From: an uncultured Lachnospiraceae bacterium
GTDB lineage: Bacteria > Bacillota > Clostridia > Lachnospirales > Lachnospiraceae
Direction of reading: 5' to 3'
Assembly (NCBI GenBank): GCA_910579325.1
Contig: CAJTTU010000035.1
Location: forward strand, 1 to 32,073
Length of the DNA: 32,073 nt
Positions 23,121 to 31,421 of this stretch are shown in pieces (position 1 is the stretch's first letter; each line of letters starts with the position of its first letter). The notes under the pieces were generated by a model that was not told where the DNA came from, made no database searches, and saw only the letters and a program-made list of their open reading frames with translations. The translations under genes and the position numbers were made by a program.

Positions 23121-23548
23121 TTCCTCTCTCCAAATTTCATTTTAAACGGTGCGGACACATGTTACCAGGCAGATGCGGTGACTCTTATTATGGAGTATCC
23201 GGCAAAACGCGACGGCACAAAAAGCATGCTTCGTGATGATGTGCTTTGTCGGTTCTGCTTTGTTGCCTGTCCGCTATGTTTATGTTTTTCCGGTGTTGCT
23301 ATTATTATTTTAATTATGGCATATCTGCTTGTCAAATGGTTCTTTTCGGATTGTAATTGATTAAAAAATGGAATGACATTCATTGAGAAGAATACAATGC
23401 GGTCTTTCGCTGGGCGTAACGCAAAGCAGAGGGAAAGTGCCTGCATACCGTCTTCTGCTCGGTTGACTTTCCCATATCCCAGGTGTATGCTAAAACGAGT
23501 TTATTAAGCTTTCCCATTATTTTATCAAAGGACAAAGGAGGCCGTACC
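23121..23548. other. Intergenic region before the decayed locus
   Basis: 428 bp between the amidase gene and the response-regulator remnant. It holds a possible promoter for the remnant, TTGTCA (23329-23334), 17-bp spacer, TGTAAT (23352-23357). A 60-codon frame at 23178 has a hydrophobic C-terminal half but no ribosome binding site and is not called. Confidence 0.35.
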
Positions 23549-24007
23549 ATGCCCCACATTCTAATTGTCGAAGACGATACCGATATCAACAACTCCACCG
23601 CCGCATATCTGCGGCGTCAGGGCTGAATCTGTACCCAGGCTTTTTCCGGCACGGAGGGGCGTCTGCTGTGGCAGGCAGGCGGCATCGATCTGCTGCTGGT
23701 GGATCTGATGCTGCCGGGACTGTCCGGCAGTGAGCTGATTGCTAAGATCCGCGAATCCAGCCGGATACCGGTGATCGTGCTGTCGGCCAGGATGGAGCTG
23801 TCCGACAAGGTGGAGCTGTTGGCAGGCCGTCCCAAGCGGGTGTTCACCAAGCAGCAGATCTACGAGGCGGTCTGGCAGGAGGCGTATGCCATGGAGGATA
23901 AGACCATCACCGTCCATATCAGCAACATCCGAGCCAAGCTGCGTCAAAGCGGCACCGACGGCTATATCCGAACCGTGTGGGGCATCGGGTTTAAGCTGGA
24001 CGAGTAA
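23549..24007 (+). pseudogene. OmpR-family response regulator, nonsense codon plus internal deletion
   Basis: AAAGGAGG precedes ATG 23549. The frame reads MPHILIVEDDTDINNSTAAY (receiver start with EDD), then hits TGA at 23624, and goes on in the same frame: QAFSGTEGRLLWQAGGIDLL, LVDLMLPGLSGSELI (phosphoacceptor Asp), SRIPVIVLSARMELSDKVELL. It then jumps to AGRPKRVFTKQQIYEAVWQE and the C-terminal winged-helix end HISNIRAKLRQSGTDGYIRT, VWGIGFKLDE. About 100 residues that should link receiver and DNA-binding helix are missing, without loss of frame, at a short GAGCTGTTG sequence (23813-23821). Two lesions make this non-functional. Downstream, CTTTC repeated at 10-bp spacing (24016-24030) could be an old operator. 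Confidence 0.85.
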
Positions 24008-24224
24008 ACTTAACACTTTCTTTACCTTTCCTTTGCGATATTTGGGCATTTGTCCGTTAGACTGAATCTGCAATCGAAAAATCCGGATTTTCAGGTGTCC
24101 GTTCGGCAGGGGCAAAATGTCGGATATAGCGTCTTTCACGCATGATCCCAGTTTAGTATCTGCCCAGAAGAAGCAAAAGTGCCGTCGAAAACCCGGAGCG
24201 GAGCAGAAAGAAGGAGGCTTTTAC

Positions 24225-25079
24225 ATGGCAGTAATACGGACGATGGGGCTGTCAAAACGCTATAAAAATAACTGGGCGGTGGATCACCTGGATTTGCAGG
24301 TGGAGCAGGGGGATATTTACGGCTTCATCGGGCAGAACGGTGCAGGCAAATCCACCACTCTGAAGTTATTGTGCGGTCTGGCCCGGCCCACCGAGGGGGA
24401 GGCGCTGATTTTCGATAAACCGATTCGGGATCAGGTGGCCCGCCGCCGGGTGGGGGCGCTGATCGAACAGCCGGGGCTTTATCCCGACCTGAGCGGACGG
24501 GAGAATCTGCGGCTTTATGCCGGCCTGCTGGGGCTTGACAAACCGGAGCGGCAGGACGAGTATCTGGGCATTGTGGAAAAGCGGCTGGAGGAACTGGAAG
24601 AGCTTTTGGAGGAGCTGTTCCTCTATACCCGTCTGCAGGGCGGTTCCCATCCGCTGGAATGTGCGAGCAGGGCGGCTCTGACGCCTTTGTGGGATGCGCT
24701 GGCGGAGTTCTACCCCCAGCTTGAGGCGGCGGGAGTGGAACCGGAGCTGCGGTTTGACCGGGAGGATATGATGGTCTGGGCCAGTCCGGAGGCCCTGGGC
24801 CGGGTGTACCGCAATCTGATTGCCAATGCTTTGCGTCATGGCGGCGGGGGTCTGACAATTACCGGCCGGGATGGGGAAATCTGCTTTTCCAACAAACTGC
24901 TTCCCGGCTCCAGGCCGGATACGGAACACCTGTTTGACCGTCTCTACCAGAGCAGCCTGCCCGCGCCAAAGGCGGAGCAGGGCTGGGTCTTGCCATTGTG
25001 CGGGAGCTGATGGAGCGGATGGGGGGCAGGGTAGCTGCTCAGGTTATAGAGGAGGAGCTGCGGATTACGCTGAGTTTTA
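24225..25079 (+). pseudogene. ABC ATPase N-terminus fused to histidine kinase C-terminus, frameshifted
   Basis: AAGGAGG precedes ATG 24225. Residues 1 to about 108 are an ABC ATPase start (GLSKRYKNNWAVDHLDLQVE, FIGQNGAGKSTTLKLL Walker A, ALIEQPGLYPDLSGRENLRL). At LDKPERQDEYLG (about 24535-24560) the sequence turns, in frame, into a histidine kinase: LEELEELLEELFLYTRLQGG (end of the dimerisation helix), RVYRNLIANALRHGGGG (N-box), EHLFDRLYQ (F-box). A frameshift near 24960 moves the G-box (AKGGAGLGLAIVRELMERMG) to another frame, which continues to ITLSF at about 25079. Walker B, signature and the His-box are gone, so neither activity can remain. It suggests an original order of regulator, ABC transporter, kinase, as in lantibiotic/bacitracin immunity loci. 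Confidence 0.85.
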
Positions 25080-27026
25080 TTATATATCCAACCCCGCATG
25101 ATACCCCTGGTAAATCGCGGCCGTGATATTGCCGGGTTTTACGCAGTCGCCGATTTCACGGACGATGGGAGCGGCGCCTTGCAGCGCTTCGATGCCTTCC
25201 CGGTTGGAGCGCTGTCCCACGGCGCAGACAACGGATGCTCCGGGAACCAGAACCTCCTCGCCTGCGGCTGTTTTACAGAGAACCCCTTCTTTCGTGATCT
25301 GCAGTCCCTGATAGCCGGTATGGGCAGTCACATATTTTTCAATCATCTGCATCAGGATCGGACGATGACGGATATTGGCATCCGGCGCCAGCGTATCCCG
25401 CATTTCCACCAGATGAACCTGTTTGCCCTCCTGGGCCAGATGGATGGCGCATTCGCAGCCTGCCAGTCCGCCGCCCAGAACCACGACGGAATCGCCGACC
25501 TTTTCCTTTTCCAGATAGTAGTTATTGACCACAACCATATTGTCTCCGTCGATTCCCGGAAGCGGCGGGAGGATCGGGTTGGAGCCCAGGGCAAGAATCA
25601 GCACGTCGGCCCCTTCTTTTTCCACATAGTCGGCAGTAACCTCCGTATTGCAGCGGATTTCCACGCCCTCGTTCCTGGCCTGGGCTTCCAGTACTACGCC
25701 CAGCTCATACATCTCATGCTTGAAATCGATGGCCTGTTCACATTTCAGGATGCCGCCCGGCTGATCGCTCTTTTCGCAGAGAATCACCTGGTGTCCCCGC
25801 TGCGCCGCCGTGACGGCCGCTTTCAATCCGGCCACGCCGCCGCCTGCGACCAGAACCTTTTTCTTACGGGCGGCAGGCGGAACCTCCGTACCCTCGATCT
25901 CGCGTCCGATCAGCGGATTTACGGTACAGCGCCGTGTCTGGGTGGTAGGGCGCTCTGCCATGCAGGTAAAGCAGCGCAGGCATTTCACGATTTTATCGTC
26001 ATTTCCGGAAACGATTTTTTCCGGCAGGAAGGGGTCTGCTAAAAGAGCCCGTCCCATATATACCACATCCGCCTTGCCGGAGGCGATGATATCTTCCATC
26101 ATGGCCGGGGCGTTTAACGCGCCGATCGTGGCTACGGGTACCTTCACGTGTTTTTTGATCTCGGCTGCCAGATAAACATTGACGCCGTGAGGGGAAAACA
26201 TGGAAGGATGGGTGTTGAAGAAACCGAACTGGTAGGAACCGGCGGACACATGGATCAAATTTACATATTCCTCTACCGCCTGGGCAATCCTTACGCCCTC
26301 CTCCAAATCATAGCCGCCGTCAAACAGCTCCGAGCCGCTCATGCGGAATTCGATGGGGAACATGGGGCCTACCGCTTCCCGGACAGCTTTAAGGACACGG
26401 ATGGTAAATCGCATTCTGTTCTCGAAGGAGCCGCCGTATTCGTCTGTTCTGTGGTTGAAATAAGGGGAGATAAACTGGTTCAGAAGCCAGGTATGGCCGC
26501 CGTGAACCATAATCATCTCAAAACCGGCCCGTTTGGCCAGCGCCGCGGTTTCCCCATAACGGGCTACGATGTCGTCGATCTGCTCTACGGTCAGGGCAGT
26601 CACCTTTTTGCCGTCAGGGCGCACGCCGTCGCTGGGGCCGTACTGGGTCAGGGACTGCTTTTTATTCTTGTCTGCCATATAAGTGCCCGCATACTGGCCG
26701 GAATGAGAAAATTCCACGCTGGGAATAGCGCCGTGCCTGCGGATCGCATCGGCGCAGAAGGTAAAGCTGGCCAGGGAGCCAACGGTTTGTAAATCAAGAT
26801 GGAGCATATGGGAGGCGTCCGTCTCCGGATGGACTACCAGCTCGCTGATGGTTACGGCTGCAGCGCCGCCTTTGGCCCGCAGCTCATAAAATGCCCGTGT
26901 CCGGTCGCCGGGCACACAGTCGGCAGTGATGTCCGTCGCGCCGATGGGGGAGGCAAACATGCGGTTGCGGAAGGTGACATTGCCCAGGGTGATGGGCTGT
27001 GACAGATGGGGGTATTTTCGTTTCAT
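25080..27026 (-). CDS. NADH:flavin oxidoreductase / 2-enoate reductase family
   Basis: 648-aa enzyme with an Old Yellow Enzyme barrel (residues 1 to about 350; FMN site blocks FASPIGATD, VEFSHSGQYAG, MVHGGHTWLLNQFISPYFNHRTDEYGG split over about 170-200), a 4Fe-4S motif (CLRCFTCMAE and a fourth Cys in RRCTVNP), and an FAD/NAD(P)H domain pair with VAGGGVAGLKAAVTA and VVLGGGLAGCECAIHL GxGxxG folds. This matches 2-enoate reductases, dienoyl-CoA reductases and BaiCD/BaiH-type enzymes, which reduce activated C=C bonds with NADH. Which substrate is used is not visible. A PadR regulator is divergent, which hints at an aromatic or phenylacrylic acid. Its 3' end abuts the decayed kinase remnant. Confidence 0.92.
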   Translation of the reverse strand: MKRKYPHLSQPITLGNVTFRNRMFASPIGATDITADCVPGDRTRAFYELRAKGGAAAVTISELVVHPETDASHMLHLDLQTVGSLASFTFCADAIRRHGAIPSVEFSHSGQYAGTYMADKNKKQSLTQYGPSDGVRPDGKKVTALTVEQIDDIVARYGETAALAKRAGFEMIMVHGGHTWLLNQFISPYFNHRTDEYGGSFENRMRFTIRVLKAVREAVGPMFPIEFRMSGSELFDGGYDLEEGVRIAQAVEEYVNLIHVSAGSYQFGFFNTHPSMFSPHGVNVYLAAEIKKHVKVPVATIGALNAPAMMEDIIASGKADVVYMGRALLADPFLPEKIVSGNDDKIVKCLRCFTCMAERPTTQTRRCTVNPLIGREIEGTEVPPAARKKKVLVAGGGVAGLKAAVTAAQRGHQVILCEKSDQPGGILKCEQAIDFKHEMYELGVVLEAQARNEGVEIRCNTEVTADYVEKEGADVLILALGSNPILPPLPGIDGDNMVVVNNYYLEKEKVGDSVVVLGGGLAGCECAIHLAQEGKQVHLVEMRDTLAPDANIRHRPILMQMIEKYVTAHTGYQGLQITKEGVLCKTAAGEEVLVPGASVVCAVGQRSNREGIEALQGAAPIVREIGDCVKPGNITAAIYQGYHAGLDI

Positions 27027-27164
27027 GGGGTTCCTCGCTTTCTTTCAAATGTTGACATGATTTGGAGCCTGCCGGTTATCCATAAATGTCTGTTGGTTTG
27101 GATAACGAAACAGAAACGGTGTCCGATCCGCCGCTTGGGGCAGCGGAATCGGGCTGTTAATAAA

Positions 27165-27193
27165 AGTATATAATATAAAATACAACATGTCAA
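27165..27193 (-). promoter_or_regulatory. Promoter of the flavin reductase
   Basis: Minus strand: TTGACA (27188-27193), 17-bp spacer, TATACT (27165-27170). Near-consensus. Transcription would start near 27158, giving a leader of about 130 nt that contains a hairpin (CCGATCCGC around 27124 with GCGGAATCGG around 27153). Confidence 0.75.
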
Positions 27194-27206
27194 TATTTAC
27201 ATGTTG
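27183..27206. promoter_or_regulatory. PadR-type operator palindrome
   Basis: CAACATGT (27183-27190), 8-bp spacer, ACATGTTG (27199-27206): a perfect 8+8 palindrome containing ATGT-N8-ACAT, the core described for Bacillus PadR. It covers the -35 box of the reductase promoter and touches that of the padR promoter, so one bound dimer could repress both genes. Confidence 0.75.
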
Positions 27207-27232
27207 ATATGTGCATGGAAATGGATTAAAAT
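27204..27232 (+). promoter_or_regulatory. Promoter of the padR-type gene
   Basis: TTGATA (27204-27209), 17-bp spacer, TAAAAT (27227-27232). The -35 overlaps the right end of the palindrome, suggesting autoregulation. Transcription would start near 27239, about 98 nt before the ATG. Confidence 0.6.
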
Positions 27233-27336
27233 ATAAACAGTTAAAGGATTACTAAAGAATAGGGACAAGACGGGTGATTTTTTATTGGCTGTAAAGAATA
27301 TGAGCAATCCATAGATTGCAGTAGAAAAGAGGAATC

Positions 27337-27873
27337 ATGAGGACATTAAAATATGCCATATTAGGGCTTTTGAATCAGCGGGATATGTCGGGTTATGAAC
27401 TGATGAAGCAGTTTGAATCGGGGCTGAATGAATTCTGGTCGGCGAAGCACAGCCAGATTTATCCGGAGCTGGCGAAGCTTGCGGAGGAGGGCAGCGTGGC
27501 TTATCAGGTGCAGATCTCCGGTTCGGTGCTGCAGAAAAAGGTTTATTCCATCACAGAGGCAGGGCGGAAGGATTTTCTGGCCTGGCTGGAACAGGATGTA
27601 CGGATGGAGCCCACCCCCAAGGAGGTGTTCCGGCTGAAATTGTTTTTTGCTAATTGCCTGGATGCCGGGACACTGCTTGCCAATCTGGAAAGCCAGCTGC
27701 GCCAGCATGAGGACAGGCTGACACATCTGAAAAATAATCAGAAAAAATTCGCCGAAGTTCCGACGACAGATTCGGAAGGGTTCGGCGATTATCTGGTGCT
27801 GATGGGGGCGGTGATGCGGGAGGAGATGAGCTGTGAGTGGCTGAGAAAGTGTTTGGAGCTCTGCCGGAAGTAA
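27337..27873 (+). CDS. PadR-family transcriptional regulator
   Basis: 178-aa regulator. The PadR winged helix is at the N-terminus: LKYAILGLLNQRDMSGYELM, FWSAKHSQIYPELAKLAEEG (recognition helix) and KKVYSITEAGRKDFLAWLEQ (wing). The C-terminal half (VFRLKLFFANCLDAGTLLAN, LESQLRQHEDRLTHLKNNQK) is the helical dimerisation domain of the longer PadR subfamily, the one that includes phenolic-acid-responsive PadR. GAGGAA precedes the ATG. Divergent from the flavin reductase, with a palindromic operator between them, it is most likely its repressor; the inducer is unknown, with phenylacrylates the natural first guess. Confidence 0.9.
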   Translation: MRTLKYAILGLLNQRDMSGYELMKQFESGLNEFWSAKHSQIYPELAKLAEEGSVAYQVQISGSVLQKKVYSITEAGRKDFLAWLEQDVRMEPTPKEVFRLKLFFANCLDAGTLLANLESQLRQHEDRLTHLKNNQKKFAEVPTTDSEGFGDYLVLMGAVMREEMSCEWLRKCLELCRK

Positions 27874-28212
27874 TAAATACGCTGCATTTATATCAGAAAA
27901 AGTAGGTTTGCATTCACACCTGGAAAGAATAATTCCGCAGCCAGTTTGATCCGGCTATGAATAATATGAGCAATAGGAATCTGAATGGTAAGATAAAAAG
28001 TACCGAAAAGGCTTCTGCAGGTCGGATTGTTTTGACTTGCAGGAGCCTTTTATGGGTGAAGCGATAAATATTTAAATCTTTTTTACCGCTTATTATTGGG
28101 AAAGCGTTTGATATTTTGCACCGGTTTCAGGCTGTTTCCATAGGATATATGCGATGCAGCCAGCGTTTTTCCCCCGCCGCTTGGCTGTTTGGAATTCATT
28201 ATGAAATCCGAT
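27874..28212. other. Region between padR and trpB
   Basis: 339 bp between the convergent genes padR and trpB. It contains the bidirectional terminator at 28007-28051. Nothing else was recognised; a 68-codon reverse frame at 28083-28289 overlaps the trpB end and is taken as chance. Confidence 0.4.
28007..28051. terminator. Bidirectional terminator between padR and trpB
   Basis: AAAGGCTTCTGCAGGTC (28007-28023) pairs with GACTTGCAGGAGCCTTTT (28034-28051) with few mismatches around a 10-base loop. A-run on the left and T-run on the right make it usable on both strands. Confidence 0.75.
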
Positions 28213-29598
28213 TTAAAATTCATTCCCCTGGAATTTCGGAATCCCCTCAAACCCTGCCTGTAAATCTTCGTCAGTGGGGATGTAATCACTCATCTTGCCA
28301 TCATGGAACTTCTCATAGGCCACCATATCGAAATACCCGGTGCCGGTCAGGCCGAAGACGATGGTTTTCTCCTCGCCGGTTTCCTTGCATTTCAGCGCTT
28401 CGTCGATGGCTACCCGGATGGCGTGGCTGCTCTCCGGCGCGGGCAGGATGCCTTCGATTCTGGCGAACTGCTCCGCTGCCTGGAACACAGAGGTCTGCTC
28501 TACGGCTCTCGCTTCCATCAGGCCATCATGATACAGCTGGGATAAGATGCTGCTCATGCCGTGGTAGCGCAGCCCGCCCGCATGGTTGGCGGAAGGGATG
28601 AAGCTGCTGCCCAGCGTATACATTTTCGCCAGTGGGCAAACCATGCCGGTGTCGCAGAAGTCATAGGCGAATTTGCCTCTTGTAAAGCTGGGGCAGGAAG
28701 CAGGCTCTACGGCGATAAACCGATAATCCTTTTCGCCTCTTAATTTCTCACCCATGAAAGGCGAGATCAGGCCGCCCAGGTTGGAGCCGCCACCGGCGCA
28801 GCCGATAATGATATCCGGTTTTACGTCATATTTATCCAAAGCCGCCTTGGTTTCCAGTCCGATAATGGTCTGGTGGAGCAGTACCTGGTTTAGCACACTG
28901 CCCAGCACATAGCGATAGCCCTCCTGGCTGGTAGCCGCTTCCACGGCTTCGGAGATGGCGCAGCCTAAGCTTCCGGTGGTTCCGGGATGGGCATCCAGAA
29001 TCTTGCGTCCAACTGCGGTTTTGTCAGAGGGCGACGGTGTGACGGAAGCGCCGTAAGTCCGCATAACCTCCCGGCGGAAGGGCTTCTGCTCGTAGGAAAC
29101 CTTTACCATATATACCTGACAGTCAAGCCCCAGGTAAGCACAGGCCATGGAAAGGGCGGTCCCCCACTGTCCGGCGCCGGTTTCGGTGGTTACGCCTTTC
29201 AGCCCCTGGTTTTTGGCATAGTAAGCCTGCGCGATGGCGGAATTCAGCTTGTGGCTGCCGCTGGTGTTGTTGCCCTCAAATTTGTAGTAAATCTTGGCCG
29301 GTGTGCCCAGCTGCGCCTCAAGACAGTAAGCCCTGACCAGCGGTGAGGGACGGTACATTTTATAGAAGTCCCGAATCTCCGTGGGAATGTCGATGTAGGC
29401 GGTATTGTCATCCAGCTCCTGTTTGATCAGCTCATCGCAGAAAACAGGGCGCAGGTCTTCATAGGTCATCGGCTGCAGGGTTGCGGGGTTTAACAGCGGA
29501 GCCGGTTTATTTTTCATATCAGCCCGTACGTTATACCATTGCCTGGGCAGTTCGTCTTCTGTCAGATAAATTTTGTAAGGAATTTTTTTGTCGCTCAT
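28213..29598 (-). CDS. trpB: TrpB2-type tryptophan synthase beta subunit
   Basis: 461-aa PLP enzyme that makes tryptophan from indole and serine. The PLP lysine is in NNTSGSHKLNSAIAQAYYAK (GSHK), with TETGAGQWGTALSMACAYLG, the phosphate-binding IIIGCAGGGSNLGGL and ESSHAIRVAIDEAL in place. The long N-terminus (MSDKKIPYKIYLTEDELPRQ, WYNVRADM) marks the TrpB2 group, which often lacks a TrpA partner; none is seen here. Start at 29598 follows AAAGGAG; a longer in-frame start at 29676 is unsupported. Transcription is under a tryptophan T-box ending about 214 nt upstream. It may recycle indole or work with TrpA elsewhere. Confidence 0.93.
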   Translation of the reverse strand: MSDKKIPYKIYLTEDELPRQWYNVRADMKNKPAPLLNPATLQPMTYEDLRPVFCDELIKQELDDNTAYIDIPTEIRDFYKMYRPSPLVRAYCLEAQLGTPAKIYYKFEGNNTSGSHKLNSAIAQAYYAKNQGLKGVTTETGAGQWGTALSMACAYLGLDCQVYMVKVSYEQKPFRREVMRTYGASVTPSPSDKTAVGRKILDAHPGTTGSLGCAISEAVEAATSQEGYRYVLGSVLNQVLLHQTIIGLETKAALDKYDVKPDIIIGCAGGGSNLGGLISPFMGEKLRGEKDYRFIAVEPASCPSFTRGKFAYDFCDTGMVCPLAKMYTLGSSFIPSANHAGGLRYHGMSSILSQLYHDGLMEARAVEQTSVFQAAEQFARIEGILPAPESSHAIRVAIDEALKCKETGEEKTIVFGLTGTGYFDMVAYEKFHDGKMSDYIPTDEDLQAGFEGIPKFQGNEF

Positions 29599-29811
29599 AG
29601 TTGTCTCCTTTCGTGATAAAGCCCTTCGGGCAGAACTGATAGCGGTAAAATAAAAGTCGCCGGAACAGCCCTGCACAAGCGTAGAATCTGTTTTTGGCAG
29701 ACGCTTATTTTTGAAATCGGGGCGGGATCATTTCTGCCTCGTGTTATGGCGTTTATATGCTGCTGTAAGCAGGCGGATATATTTTCCGGATGCCATATAA
29801 AAGATGCATAC

Positions 29812-30130
29812 AAAAAACTCCTGTCCCTGCAATCACTACTTGCAGGGACAGGAGTAATATTCTCCTGCGGTGCCACCCGGCTTGATATGGAAAATCCCAT
29901 ATCCACTCAGCGCATACAAACATATGCCGATTTTGATAACGGAGTGTCTGCTCCGGCCCACCTACTGAATCGTCTGCGATCTTTCGGCTTGCCCTTAGAA
30001 GTCCATTCGCCTAAGTCTCATGCGCCGCATTCCCACCATCAGCGGCTCTCTGAACCAATCCTCTCAGGGTACTTACCCTTCTTCAACGGTTTTGTTTCAA
30101 GAGAGTGATTTGTTCACTGCTCTTTAGGTT
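29812..30130 (-). promoter_or_regulatory. Tryptophan T-box riboswitch
   Basis: Reading the minus strand from about 30130: Stem I with the typical AGAGAG distal segment (about 30048), the specifier GAA-TGG-AC with TGG at 30005-30003 (Trp codon), then the T-box GGGTGGCACCGC whose TGGC bulge (29875-29872) would pair with a GCCA tRNA end, as expected for tRNA-Trp. The terminator is CTCCTGTCCCTGCAA (29854-29840) / TTGCAGGGACAGGAG (29832-29818) followed by TTTTTT (29817-29812). Uncharged tRNA-Trp would stabilise the antiterminator and switch on trpB. Confidence 0.93.
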
Positions 30131-30136
30131 AGGGAT

Positions 30137-30165
30137 AATTTAGCACAATAAAGCGAAGATGTCAA
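30137..30165 (-). promoter_or_regulatory. Promoter of the T-box/trpB unit
   Basis: Minus strand: TTGACA (30160-30165), 17-bp spacer, TAAATT (30137-30142). Perfect -35; start of transcription near 30130, matching the beginning of the T-box. Confidence 0.75.
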
Positions 30166-30207
30166 TAGCTTTTTTGCAATTCACGAAATTTCATAATTCA
30201 TGCCCGT

Positions 30208-30940
30208 TTAAAGCACCATATTCCCCAGCGGATACAACACCAGCATACAAATTGCAAAGCAGGCTGCGATCATCAGAAAGTTCCATTTCAATGTGTTACG
30301 GACGGTAATATGCCCCGGACCGAAAAACAGCGGGGCGGTCACTGCCGCGGAAGGAACCAGGGAGGCAAAATTGGCCACAAGGCAGATGATCACGGCAATG
30401 GCGGCAGTACTGACGGAAGCGCCTGCGGCGACGGGGATTACCAGGCCGAAGAACAGCAGCATGGAAACCACGTTGGAAACAAAATTCGTTAAAATCAGGC
30501 AGAATAATACGCCCAGCCCCACGATTGCCCCGATGGGCAGCGTACTGGTCAGCGGAGCCAGCAGATTGCCCAGTGCGGCGGAGATGCCGGTATCGGCGGA
30601 GCTGGCCGCGCTGCCGAAGACCACCACGGCGCCGATGAAAATGAGCAGTGTCATGGGAGCCGCCTTTGCCAGTTCCGGAAAGCTGGCGATGGGTTTGTCA
30701 TCCACCCGGATGACGCACAGCAGGCAGACGCCGATCAGGGAAATATTGGCGCACCAGGCGAAATTAAAGAAGATAATGTAGATTCCAAAAAAGATACAGG
30801 TGGCCACTACCGCGGCCGTGGCGCTGAAGCCATAGCTGTACAGGGTGGGGGCGAACCACTGGAAGGCATGGGATATAGCGTGCCAGTTATAGGCACACCA
30901 AACAAAATACAGGGCAGGAACACACTGGAAAAGGGATTGC
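30208..30940 (-). pseudogene. SLC13/DASS-type anion transporter, 5'-truncated
   Basis: C-terminal half of a polytopic Na+/carboxylate or sulfate symporter. Seen: PMTLLIFIGAVVVFGSAASS, LTNFVSNVVSMLLFFGLVIP (the SNT-like repeat motif of the family) and VTAPLFFGPGHITVRNTLKW near the end. A GTG at 30807 could start a 199-aa protein, but the same frame stays open upstream to about 30970 and reads VPALYFVWCAYNWHAISHAF and FAPTLYSYGFSATAAVV, clearly the continuation of the protein. A normal family member has about 450 residues; the N-terminal half is missing exactly where the mobile-element sequence begins on the right. Probably non-functional. The left end of the open frame and the junction (about 30940-30970) are approximate. 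Confidence 0.75.
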
Positions 30941-30985
30941 GAGATGCAGTCCTTTTTTGATATGGGAAAAGGAGAATATCAGATT

Positions 30986-31267
30986 ATGACGAACTTAACA
31001 AAGTATGAAATGGAAACCGTGGTTAATTATAATGCCGGAGAACAGACGGCAACCGTCTATACAAGGGATAAATCAGTGATGCGCAGATTGGATCGGCTTG
31101 TGGCGGATTATCCTGACAGCTACAGACTGCTAAGGCAGACGGACATTGACAAGACCTATTCTATGCCGAAATCATTTGTTACTTACCGTAAGCCGAGAGC
31201 AGTAAGCAACGAACAGAGGGAACAGGCAAGGCAGAGGATGACAAAATTAAATTCTGCCGGTAATTGA
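30986..31267 (+). CDS. Small mobile-element protein next to repA
   Basis: 93-aa protein starting MTNLTKYEMETVVNYNAGEQ and continuing TATVYTRDKSVMRRLDRLVA, SMPKSFVTYRKPRAVSNEQR. This kind of short protein is often found beside the replication initiator of Firmicute conjugative elements; its function is not known to me. AAGGAG at 30968-30973 favours the ATG at 30986; an in-frame ATG at 30944 adds 14 residues upstream of that site. Together with the RepA-like gene it marks the start of the mobile element. Confidence 0.7.
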   Translation: MTNLTKYEMETVVNYNAGEQTATVYTRDKSVMRRLDRLVADYPDSYRLLRQTDIDKTYSMPKSFVTYRKPRAVSNEQREQARQRMTKLNSAGN

Positions 31268-31421
31268 GGTGCGAAAATATAAATTATTTTATCGGCAATA
31301 TTTAGTTTGCATGGTATGGACAGAGAGCGTCTTATGCAGGGTGTTTTATCCCAAAAATCCTCGTTTATTATCGTGTAAAAAGCAAAAGAAAAAGGAGAGA
31401 GGGGGAATTCCATGCCAAATA

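Noticed and set aside
23178..23360. 60-codon frame with a hydrophobic end
   Set aside because: No ribosome binding site, no recognised family; probably chance in an AT-rich spacer.
25098..26792. Long plus-strand frames (314 and 214 codons) in the flavin reductase
   Set aside because: They mirror the reductase in another frame; no start signals or recognised domains.
29595..29906. 103-codon minus-strand frame
   Set aside because: It runs through the T-box terminator and T-run, so it is not a real gene.
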